Shown here piece after piece: positions 6,635 through 11,522 of a DNA stretch of 11,522 nt. The position numbers were made by a program, and so were the translations under genes. The notes below the pieces were generated by a model. That model worked only from the letters and a program-made list of their open reading frames with translations, was not told the DNA's origin and made no database searches. Each line of letters begins with the position of its first letter. Position 1 is the stretch's first letter. Source of the DNA: an uncultured Prevotellaceae bacterium (GTDB taxonomy: Bacteria > Bacteroidota > Bacteroidia > Bacteroidales > Bacteroidaceae); NCBI GenBank assembly GCA_937902455.1, contig CALELI010000112.1, forward strand, positions 1 through 11,522, read 5' to 3'.

Positions 6635-7158
6635 TGCTGGCTTTCCTGATAGGCTTCTTCTGGAACATCTGCGTCAGCCGGGATGTTGCCGTCAGATGCA
6701 GTTGATGTTGTTGATTCACCGACTTTGAATGGGAAGACGTCGAGCAGGTTGGTCTCTTGTATCATGGCAACGTCATAGTCAACCATAGTGCCTTTCATGC
6801 CCTCCTTGAAACGGCTGAGCGCACCTTCGAGAGTCGATGCCTGTACAAGCACGAGGTTTGCGGTCTTCTTCTCTTCCTCTGTCTTTTCGTCAATAGTGAT
6901 GAAGTTCACCTTGATCTTGTACCATTTATCGTCATTGTCGTTGTCGGAGATAAACAGTTCGGAATATCTTGCCTTCTTTATATCCGTCACGTTCAGCTCT
7001 CCGCTACAGAAGGGAGAGACCTCCTCTATGATTCTTGCCTCTGCATCAGTAAACGTCATTGCATCAACAAGATATGATTCTTTTGTCTTCTTTATCTTAC
7101 CCTCACCGATGGACTTCTCGAAAGCTACCTTGCATTCAAACCAATTATTCATTAACAT
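6631..7158 (-). CDS. DUF4494-like protein
   Basis: A 175-residue soluble protein of unknown function. The opening NNWFECKVAFEK, the segment SYLVDAMTFTDAEARI and the aromatic/charged strands that follow resemble the DUF4494 family known to me from Bacteroidota. The family call is from memory and could not be searched. There is no signal peptide or membrane segment. The last ~26 residues, after FPFKVGEST, are a low-complexity Ser/Thr/Ala/Asp/Glu tail that is probably disordered. Two ATGs six bases apart are possible starts (7158 and 7152); the second gives MNNWFECKV. It has its own -7 box about 26 bases upstream and leads the operon, sharing ATGA with yggS. Its conserved coupling to a PLP-homeostasis gene suggests a cytoplasmic housekeeping role, but that is inference. 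Confidence 0.8.
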   Translation of the reverse strand: MLMNNWFECKVAFEKSIGEGKIKKTKESYLVDAMTFTDAEARIIEEVSPFCSGELNVTDIKKARYSELFISDNDNDDKWYKIKVNFITIDEKTEEEKKTANLVLVQASTLEGALSRFKEGMKGTMVDYDVAMIQETNLLDVFPFKVGESTTSTASDGNIPADADVPEEAYQESQQ

Positions 7159-7183
7159 ATTCGTAGTAGTTTTAAATTACGTG

Positions 7184-7213
7184 CAAAATTAATAATAAAA
7201 AATGAAGAATGAA
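7184..7213 (-). promoter_or_regulatory. DUF4494-yggS-crp operon promoter with T-rich upstream element
   Basis: The minus strand has TAATTTTG (7191-7184), matching TAnnTTTG and followed by C. One base upstream begins the same 21-bp T-rich element (7213-7193) as at the flippase promoter, again starting TTCATTCTTC and ending ATTA. Predicted leader to the first ATG is about 20 bases. No TTTG-type -33 element is seen. The rest of the gap to the Rpn-like gene (7214-7317) is AT-rich; apart from a weak imperfect hairpin near 7271-7309 I see nothing in it. Confidence 0.6.
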
Positions 7214-7317
7214 AATTTATTTGTGTATGTAGTATTTTTTCTTCATTGGCGTAGCAAATATCAATCAAACGACTATTAGCTGCCGGAGTACAATGTTGGT
7301 ATGCTTAGTCACCGAGG

Positions 7318-8232
7318 TTACAGCTTCTCTATCTGCTCCTTTGTCAACCCCGTATAGCGTATGATTCTCTCCATCGATTCACCATCCTGCAGCATCAGAC
7401 GTGCCATCTCAATACGGCCTTTGGCTTCGCCTTCCGCAAGACCTTCCGCAAGACCTTCAGCATGACCTTCCGCACGGCCCTCCGCACGTCCCTTGGCCTC
7501 GCCCTCCGCAAGACCCTCAGCACGTTCGTTCTGCATCACGGACAGGTTAGTGCGGTAGGAGTCAAGGCTGCGGTCGTACATGTCCACCTCCTGGGAAGTC
7601 ATGTTCGCCAGTTCGGAGATGATGCCGATCTTCCTGAAGATGGGACGCTCCGTCTGGAACGGGATGGCTGTCGTCATGGTCCCCATGTTGGCGAGGTTGT
7701 AGAACCAGTAGTCCATCGGAGTGCTGCAGTCGGATTCCCTGCGGTTGCGGTAGTCAATCAGCTCGAGGGTGAACGCCTTCAGGTTCTCGTTGAACACCTC
7801 GCCCGTCTCGTTGACCTTCAGCTGGATGGTGCGGATGGTCTGGGGCTTGAAGCCGTTCAGGTGGAAGTTGATGAAGAACACACCGTACACGGGCGTCAGC
7901 CGGAAGTCCCACGTGTCGCTGCCCTTCCTCGCCTGCGTGGAGATGCTGCGAGAGAGGTAATACAGAATCCGGTCGGAGAAGTTGAGCTGACTCCTGTTCT
8001 GCATCTCGACGATGACCTCGCTGCCGTCGTCGCAGGTGCACCGCAGGTCGTAGATGACACCGCGGTCGTACCTCGTCAGACCCAGCTCGTCCTTGTCGAT
8101 GAACGTGACGCGGGCGATGGGCGACACTGGCTCAAGCAGGTCGTTGAGGAATGCCACCATCACATCCTCGTTGCCGAATATCTTCTTGAAACCGAAGTCG
8201 GTCAGTGGATTTATGTACCTTGGACCATTCAT
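7318..8232 (-). CDS. Rpn/PD-(D/E)XK nuclease-family transposase-like protein
   Basis: A 304-residue protein of the Rpn (recombination-promoting nuclease, formerly 'putative transposase') family with a PD-(D/E)XK nuclease core. It opens RYINPLTDFGFKKIFG, the family hallmark. Likely active-site residues are D62 (IYDLRC) and E76-x-Q78 (VIVEMQNR), in place of the usual E-x-K. A middle helical part (about 90-235) follows, then an Ala-Glu-Gly repeat tail (238-272), ending in a short segment typical of the family (ARLMLQDGESMERI, then TGLTKEQIEKL). The family is usually found as dispersed paralogues in Bacteroidota. No terminal inverted repeats or target duplication are visible here, so this is not shown to be a mobile element. 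It has its own good promoter 66 bases upstream and appears intact. Confidence 0.88.
   Translation of the reverse strand: MNGPRYINPLTDFGFKKIFGNEDVMVAFLNDLLEPVSPIARVTFIDKDELGLTRYDRGVIYDLRCTCDDGSEVIVEMQNRSQLNFSDRILYYLSRSISTQARKGSDTWDFRLTPVYGVFFINFHLNGFKPQTIRTIQLKVNETGEVFNENLKAFTLELIDYRNRRESDCSTPMDYWFYNLANMGTMTTAIPFQTERPIFRKIGIISELANMTSQEVDMYDRSLDSYRTNLSVMQNERAEGLAEGEAKGRAEGRAEGHAEGLAEGLAEGEAKGRIEMARLMLQDGESMERIIRYTGLTKEQIEKL
7417..7521 (-). repeat. 12-bp degenerate coding repeat (xAEG/xAKG tetrapeptides)
   Basis: Residues 238-272 of the Rpn-like protein consist of nearly continuous four-residue units ending in Gly (AEG LAEG EAKG RAEG RAEG HAEG LAEG LAEG EAKG). The DNA behind them is a degenerate 12-bp repeat around CTTCCGCAAGAC/CCTCCGCACGTC on the plus strand. 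Because the unit is a multiple of three, gain or loss of copies would keep the frame and only change the linker length. Confidence 0.9.
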
Positions 8233-8297
8233 GTTGTTCTTTCATTTTTACTGCTGTGCAACAATCAGCTTCACATCATTCTACAATTATCTTTCCG

Positions 8298-8329
8298 CAA
8301 AGATAGTAAAAGTTGTGTGATTCACCAAA
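8298..8329 (-). promoter_or_regulatory. Promoter of the Rpn-like gene (-33 and -7)
   Basis: Minus strand: TTTGG (8329-8325), 19 bases, then TATCTTTG (8305-8298) followed by C. This matches the Bacteroidota TTTG / TAnnTTTG arrangement with the normal 19-21 base spacing and is the most complete promoter in the window. It leaves a leader of about 60 bases before the ATG at 8232. Confidence 0.7.
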
Positions 8330-8362
8330 TTTCTTTGAGTTAAATTTTGTTTATGCTCCCCC

Positions 8363-9775
8363 TCAGAATTCCTCATCCACTTCCAGATGGACCCGTTCGC
8401 CGGTCGTGGGATGTGTGAACTCGATTGATACGGCCTGGAGGTACAGTCTCGGAAAGCGTCTTTCGTTTGTCGCCCAGTCTGTGTCGTCTGGTCCATAGAG
8501 CGGGTCTCCGAGTATCGGATGGCCGATTCCTTCGTTGCTTGCTGCATGGACACGGAGCTGATGGGTACGTCCTGTCCTTGGGAAGAAGGCAATCCTGATG
8601 GCTTCGATGCCGTTGATGTCTGTCTTGCCGAGAATGGTGAAGTCTGTTATGGATTCCTTGCCATGTTCGTGGTCGACTATCTGTCGCGGTCTGTCGAGAG
8701 GGTCTCGGGAGAGTGGAAGCGAGATCCGTCCTTCCTGTGGGAGAGTGTCAGAAGGCTCTGGATAGAGTAGGGCAACATATTTCTTCTGAATCTCCCTGCG
8801 GAAGAATTGTTCCTGGATGGCTTTGTTTGCTTCCTTCGTCTTGGACAGGAGCATTATCCCAGAGGTGTCCATATCGAGACGGTGAATCATCACCGGAGTG
8901 TCGGTGATTCCGTATTTCTCGCGGATGATGTCGTCTACGTTCGGGGCTTCGAAGTTACTGGGGGTACTGAGCAGTCCCGAGGGCTTGTTCACGGCTATGA
9001 TGTCATCGTCTTCATAGACGACTTGCAGATGTCCGGCTGCTTCGTTGATTCGCACTATCTGCGGGTCTTGCTCCACATTCAGCCCCTGCATCATCCAACT
9101 CAGTATTGGCCTGCATTTGCTCTGGCATGCAGGATACCACCTGCCATGGTGACGGATTTCTCCTTTCGGGGATGCTCCCCACCAGAATTCGCCCATGCAC
9201 AATGGTCTGAGGCCATGCTGATAGGCGTATTGCAGGAGTTTCGGCGCACAGCATTCTCCTGTTCCTGCCGGGGGAAGATGGGATTTGTGCCTGTTCCTTG
9301 ATTCCGCATCGCGCGGTGTGCCGAAGAATCTGCGTGTGGGAGTGTCGCTGTGGTAGTCCTCGAATATCTCGATGATATCCTTCCTCTCCCCCTTCGCATT
9401 GAGAAGCCTGTACTGATGGAAGATATCCATCTGCAGTTCGTATGAGGACACTGGGTCGGTCGGGATTGAACCTTTGGGCAGGTCGTATATTGCAGGAACG
9501 AAGAAGTCGCCCGTGTCAATGTCAAGTGTGCCCGAATAGGCTGCAAGGAAGAACAGTGGCGAGGATGGTGACGGAGTATCATCTGTGGTGACCACAAGTA
9601 CACCGAACATCTTCCCTTCCGTGAACTTTCCGTCGGGGTAGTCCAGTCCTGTTTCTCTCAAAAAGCATTTCACCTCATCCGCTGCTTCAACGACAAGCGA
9701 ATGAGGTGTGTATCCGAACGGAAACGTGAACCGCCTCGGCAACTCACTCCCCGCCCTCTTCCTCAGGCTCAACAT
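8363..9775 (-). CDS. RluA-family pseudouridine synthase, long form with Cys-containing N-terminal domain
   Basis: A 470-residue RNA-modifying enzyme that isomerises uridine to pseudouridine in rRNA or tRNA. The catalytic domain is the C-terminal half (about 245-470): VVYEDDDIIAVNKPSGLLSTPS is the usual opening, the catalytic aspartate is D301 in HRLDMDTSG, and FFPRTGRTHQLRVH and HPILGDPLYG complete the family motifs. The N-terminal ~230 residues are not an S4 domain. They carry a conserved-looking block GECCAPKLLQYAY, then GEFWWGASPKGEIRHHGRWY, then PACQSKC, with cysteines 175, 176, 217 and 221 that could bind a metal (inference). I recall similar long RluA relatives in Bacteroides and Vibrio. 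The ATG at 9775 overlaps the upstream lipoprotein gene by 32 bp in another frame; homology-like sequence begins close to this start (FTFPFGYTPHSL), so it is accepted. Target base unknown. Confidence 0.88.
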   Translation of the reverse strand: MLSLRKRAGSELPRRFTFPFGYTPHSLVVEAADEVKCFLRETGLDYPDGKFTEGKMFGVLVVTTDDTPSPSSPLFFLAAYSGTLDIDTGDFFVPAIYDLPKGSIPTDPVSSYELQMDIFHQYRLLNAKGERKDIIEIFEDYHSDTPTRRFFGTPRDAESRNRHKSHLPPAGTGECCAPKLLQYAYQHGLRPLCMGEFWWGASPKGEIRHHGRWYPACQSKCRPILSWMMQGLNVEQDPQIVRINEAAGHLQVVYEDDDIIAVNKPSGLLSTPSNFEAPNVDDIIREKYGITDTPVMIHRLDMDTSGIMLLSKTKEANKAIQEQFFRREIQKKYVALLYPEPSDTLPQEGRISLPLSRDPLDRPRQIVDHEHGKESITDFTILGKTDINGIEAIRIAFFPRTGRTHQLRVHAASNEGIGHPILGDPLYGPDDTDWATNERRFPRLYLQAVSIEFTHPTTGERVHLEVDEEF

Positions 9776-10163
9776 AGTGAACTCTCAGAGTCGTATTTAC
9801 TTTGTTCGTCTCTCCGTACAAGGTGTTGCCGGCATGAAGCGACATTGTCGCAAAGAACGACACGTGCAGGTTGCCGTTGCGGTTTGGTGCTATGAACAGG
9901 AATGTGAGGTTGCCGTCATCAGTCTTGGTGATGCCAACCTTCTTCGACTCATCCCCATACGACAAAGTTCCCTTGAAATAAGTACAGTATTCTCCCTGGT
10001 CGGCTACCGTAACTGTTGCCCTCACAGTGTCGCCGCCATTACACTCTGTCGGTGAGAGGGTAATCTTACCGAGTGTTGGCACTATGGATTCCTTCTTCTC
10101 GTCTTCGCAGGATGCGAACATTATGCATGCCAATGCTGCCGCAATAAAAAGTATCTTCTTCAT
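9744..10163 (-). CDS. Small hypothetical lipoprotein, possibly surface-exposed
   Basis: A 139-residue exported lipoprotein of unknown function. Residues 1-18 form a signal peptide (MKKILFIAAALACIMFAS) and C19 is the lipidated cysteine of the lipobox FASC. The residues directly after it are E-D-E-K-K, an acidic start that resembles the lipoprotein export signals reported for surface lipoproteins of Bacteroidota. The rest looks like a single beta-rich, Ig-like domain with alternating strands (KITLSPTECNGGDTVRATVTV, NLTFLFIAP, TTLRVHYVEP). There are no enzyme motifs. It lies 43 bp behind riboflavin synthase with a heptamer repeat in between, and its end overlaps the pseudouridine synthase start by 32 bp. 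I do not recognise a family. Confidence 0.78.
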   Translation of the reverse strand: MKKILFIAAALACIMFASCEDEKKESIVPTLGKITLSPTECNGGDTVRATVTVADQGEYCTYFKGTLSYGDESKKVGITKTDDGNLTFLFIAPNRNGNLHVSFFATMSLHAGNTLYGETNKVNTTLRVHYVEPEEEGGE

Positions 10164-10170
10164 ATCTTTC

Positions 10171-10219
10171 TTTAACCTTTAACCTTTAACCTTTAACCTC
10201 TAACCTCTAACCTCTAACC
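10171..10219. repeat. Heptamer tandem repeat, 7 copies (TTTAACC x4, TCTAACC x3)
   Basis: Four perfect copies of TTTAACC (10171-10198) are followed by three perfect copies of TCTAACC (10199-10219); on the coding strand they read GGTTAGA then GGTTAAA. The array fills the whole gap between riboflavin synthase and the lipoprotein. It extends 13 bp into riboflavin synthase, where it supplies the final codons and the TAG stop. Confidence 0.95.
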
Positions 10220-10815
10220 GCTCTCATATAGTTCGCAATATACTTCCCTATGATGTCGAACTCGAGGTTCACTCTTGTCCCCACCTGGATGTTGTGGAAG
10301 TTAGTGATTTCGTGAGTATACGGAATGATACACACCTGGAACGTGTCGTCAGTAGGGTTGCACACCGTGAGCGACACTCCGTTGACTGATACGGAGCCCT
10401 TGTCCACGCAGAAGTATCCACGCTTTGCCATCTCCTTGTCGAGTGGGTATCGGAAGGTATAGACCCAGCTTCCATCGGCATCTTCCACGTTGATACAGGT
10501 TGCCGTCTCGTCCACGTGTCCCTGGACGATATGGCCGTCCAGCCTGCCTTCCATCTTCATGCTCCTCTCCACATTCACCTCGTCACCGACCTTCAGCTCG
10601 CCCAGGTTACTCCTGTCAAGCGTCTCCTTCATTGCAGTCACGGTGTAAGTCCCGTCTACAATCTTCACCACCGTCAGGCACACACCATTGTGGCTCACGC
10701 TCTGGTCAATCTTCAGTTCATCCACGAATGAGCATCGCAGAGTGAAATGCATGTTCTCCTGCTCTCTCTCGATTCCAACGACCTTTGCAGTCTCTTCTAC
10801 TATTCCTGAAAACAT
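10207..10815 (-). CDS. ribE: Riboflavin synthase, alpha subunit
   Basis: A 202-residue cytoplasmic enzyme that dismutates two molecules of 6,7-dimethyl-8-ribityllumazine to riboflavin, the last step of vitamin B2 synthesis. It begins with the diagnostic MFSGIVEE and contains two lumazine-binding barrel repeats. The first has SVSHNGVCLTVV (39-50), the second GRLDGHIVQGHVD (90-102) and GSVSVNGVSLTV (140-151). The length is normal. The start is fixed at 10815 because the family always begins MFSG; the frame is open back to 10902 but the predicted -7 box lies inside that extension. The last residues (VRG) and the stop codon are encoded by a heptamer repeat. No other riboflavin genes are in the window. 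It is the first gene of a possible unit with the lipoprotein and pseudouridine synthase. Confidence 0.95.
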   Translation of the reverse strand: MFSGIVEETAKVVGIEREQENMHFTLRCSFVDELKIDQSVSHNGVCLTVVKIVDGTYTVTAMKETLDRSNLGELKVGDEVNVERSMKMEGRLDGHIVQGHVDETATCINVEDADGSWVYTFRYPLDKEMAKRGYFCVDKGSVSVNGVSLTVCNPTDDTFQVCIIPYTHEITNFHNIQVGTRVNLEFDIIGKYIANYMRAVRG

Positions 10816-10830
10816 AGTCAATAATTTCTG

Positions 10831-10838
10831 CAAAGATA
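10831..10838 (-). promoter_or_regulatory. -7 box for riboflavin synthase
   Basis: Minus strand TATCTTTG followed by C, the same octamer as at the Rpn-like gene. It lies 15 bases before the ATG, which leaves only a short leader of about 10 bases, too short for an FMN riboswitch. A convincing -33 element is not found. Confidence 0.6.
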
Positions 10839-11083
10839 GACAAAATTTTCCGATTTGCGAGCGAAAAAACAAATTAATTTGCCATTTCCCGGACGTGAGC
10901 ACCCTTCACATCCCATTAATCGCCTCATTTCCCTGAATCTCGCTCCCCTTTCAAAGGAAGCAACAAGGACCTGGACCTGTTGGCCGGAAGCTCCCCTTAC
11001 TGCCATATAGCCATTGGCTTTCCTTCAACCTGCAGCGCAACATACTATGTTCAGGCGCACCCATACGGTGTGAAAGCCCGCAT
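10839..11083. other. Intergenic stretch without a recognisable gene
   Basis: Between the riboflavin synthase promoter and the 22-bp array I see no convincing gene; a short open frame here (10818-11006, minus) crosses the promoter and lacks protein-like features. The last part (about 11018-11083) may contain very diverged earlier units of the array: bases 11062-11083 keep a GAAAGCCCGCAT resembling ACAAGGTCAGAT at the same phase, and TTCAGGCG at 11051 matches the core of the left array. Confidence 0.4.
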
Positions 11084-11193
11084 AGAACCGACGACAAGGT
11101 CAGATAGAACCAACGACAAGGTCAGATAGAGCCGACGACAAGGTCAGATAGAGCCGACGACAAGGTCAGATAGAACTGACGAAAAGGGCAATG
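11084..11193. repeat. 22-bp tandem array, 4 good units plus one degenerate
   Basis: Units start at 11084, 11106, 11128, 11150 and 11172. The first four are nearly identical, with a core A/G-CC-G/A-ACGACAAGGTCAGAT; they differ only at a few positions (GAACCG, GAACCA, GAGCCG, GAGCCG). The fifth (GAACTGACGAAAAGGGCA) is diverged and merges with the first palindrome. There is no spacer of different sequence between units, so this is not a CRISPR array. Confidence 0.92.
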
Positions 11194-11283
11194 CATTAAT
11201 AATGCAGCACTATTTGCATTAATAATGCACAGACAATTGCATTATTAATGCATTTGCAATTGCATTAATAATGCATTGACCTT
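11192..11283. repeat. Array of four 15-bp palindromes with a 23-bp period
   Basis: TGCATTAATAATGCA occurs at 11192-11206, 11215-11229 and 11261-11275, and its reverse complement TGCATTATTAATGCA at 11238-11252. Each is a perfect 7+1+7 palindrome, and the starts are exactly 23 bases apart. The spacers (GCACTATT, CAGACAAT, TTTGCAAT, then TGACCTT) are 8 bases and mostly end in AT. Neighbouring copies can also pair with each other into 15-bp stems with 8-base loops, and pairs 2-3 and 3-4 do so perfectly. The array directly continues the 22-bp array. Confidence 0.93.
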
Positions 11284-11522
11284 CCCTTCAGACATACCCG
11301 ACCTTCTCGTCAGGTATAGATGCCCATCGTGTCCCTCATGGATGCCCGGAGCCTCCGAAACAAGCATTCCCCATGCCCGAAACAACTGATAATTCACTGA
11401 GGTTTCCCACCATTCATTTGCTCGTGCACATCCGTTCAATCCGTACAAATATTCTTGGAGCATTTTTGAGAGGCGCTTCGCTTGATGGCTCGTGCAAATG
11501 AGAGGCGACTGCGGATAAGCAA
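11245..11522 (-). CDS. Doubtful partial ORF running off the right edge
   Basis: The frame is open from the window edge to a TAA at 11247-11245, at least 92 codons, with one internal ATG at 11463 that would give 72 residues. The peptide has some protein-like content (CARANEWWETSVNYQLFRAW), but no domain I recognise. Its last ~12 residues (NALLMQLQMH) are simply the translation of the palindromes, which suggests a reading through repeat DNA. It could be the 3' end of a real gene outside the window, or a chance frame within a dispersed repeat element. Composition alone does not settle it. Confidence 0.25.
   Translation of the reverse strand, partial: AYPQSPLICTSHQAKRLSKMLQEYLYGLNGCARANEWWETSVNYQLFRAWGMLVSEAPGIHEGHDGHLYLTRRSGMSEGKVNALLMQLQMH

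Noticed and set aside
7462..8343. 293-residue plus-strand open frame opposite the Rpn-like gene
   Set aside because: It is antisense to a clearly recognisable protein and rich in Val, Leu, His, Arg and Asp without any domain; it is a by-product of the GC-rich codons and repeats opposite.
7318..8362. Rpn-like gene as a complete transposable element
   Set aside because: No terminal inverted repeats or target-site duplications are visible at its flanks, and a normal host-type promoter precedes it.
10816..10902. Longer riboflavin synthase start at 10902
   Set aside because: The family starts MFSG, and the predicted -7 box lies inside this extension.
10816..11006. FMN riboswitch or small gene upstream of riboflavin synthase
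   Set aside because: The predicted leader is only about 10 bases and no FMN-element motifs are seen; the short open frame crosses the promoter.
11084..11283. CRISPR array
   Set aside because: The 22-bp units abut without unique spacers, the palindrome spacers are only 8 bp, and no cas genes are present.

Overview
The window looks like a chromosomal segment from a Bacteroidota bacterium, most likely of the Prevotella/Segatella type. Several things point that way. TAnnTTTG-type -7 boxes lie upstream of most transcription units, and Shine-Dalgarno sequences are nearly absent. A DUF4494-like protein, a family I know only from Bacteroidota, is present. The lipoprotein has an acidic stretch right after its lipid-anchored cysteine, and short heptamer repeats sit between genes. 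Genus is an inference from style and protein resemblance; there is no rRNA or tRNA here to confirm it.

Layout, left to right. Positions 1-241 hold a degenerate 22-bp-period tandem array and a possible stem-loop. A secreted M61-type metallopeptidase without its usual PDZ domain follows on the plus strand (242-1732). It converges on a minus-strand pair, a polysaccharide flippase (4261-2744) followed by a family 2 glycosyltransferase (2711-1740). A divergent promoter region (4262-4397) serves the flippase and a plus-strand D-2-hydroxyacid dehydrogenase (4398-5351). That gene converges with a compact minus-strand operon whose genes overlap: DUF4494-like protein, YggS-type PLP-binding protein, Crp/Fnr-family regulator (7158-5365). 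Upstream and on the same strand lies an Rpn/PD-(D/E)XK nuclease-like protein with an Ala-Glu-Gly repeat tail (8232-7318). Then comes a group consisting of riboflavin synthase (10815-10207), a small lipoprotein (10163-9744) and a long-form RluA-type pseudouridine synthase (9775-8363). The last ~700 bp (10816-11522) have no confident gene. They carry a 22-bp tandem array running directly into four 15-bp palindromes spaced exactly 23 bp apart, plus a doubtful ORF that leaves the window.

Functionally the protein-coding part is mostly housekeeping: envelope glycan assembly, coenzyme (PLP, riboflavin) metabolism, RNA modification and secreted proteolysis. I see no CRISPR array, prophage, toxin-antitoxin pair or obvious defence island. 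The least ordinary content is non-coding. There are two 22-bp-period arrays at the two ends, the palindrome array, heptamer repeats (one of which encodes the last residues and stop codon of riboflavin synthase), and an identical 21-bp element placed in the same register behind the -7 boxes of two separate operons. Those are the best candidates for something undescribed; their function is unknown and I do not assign one.
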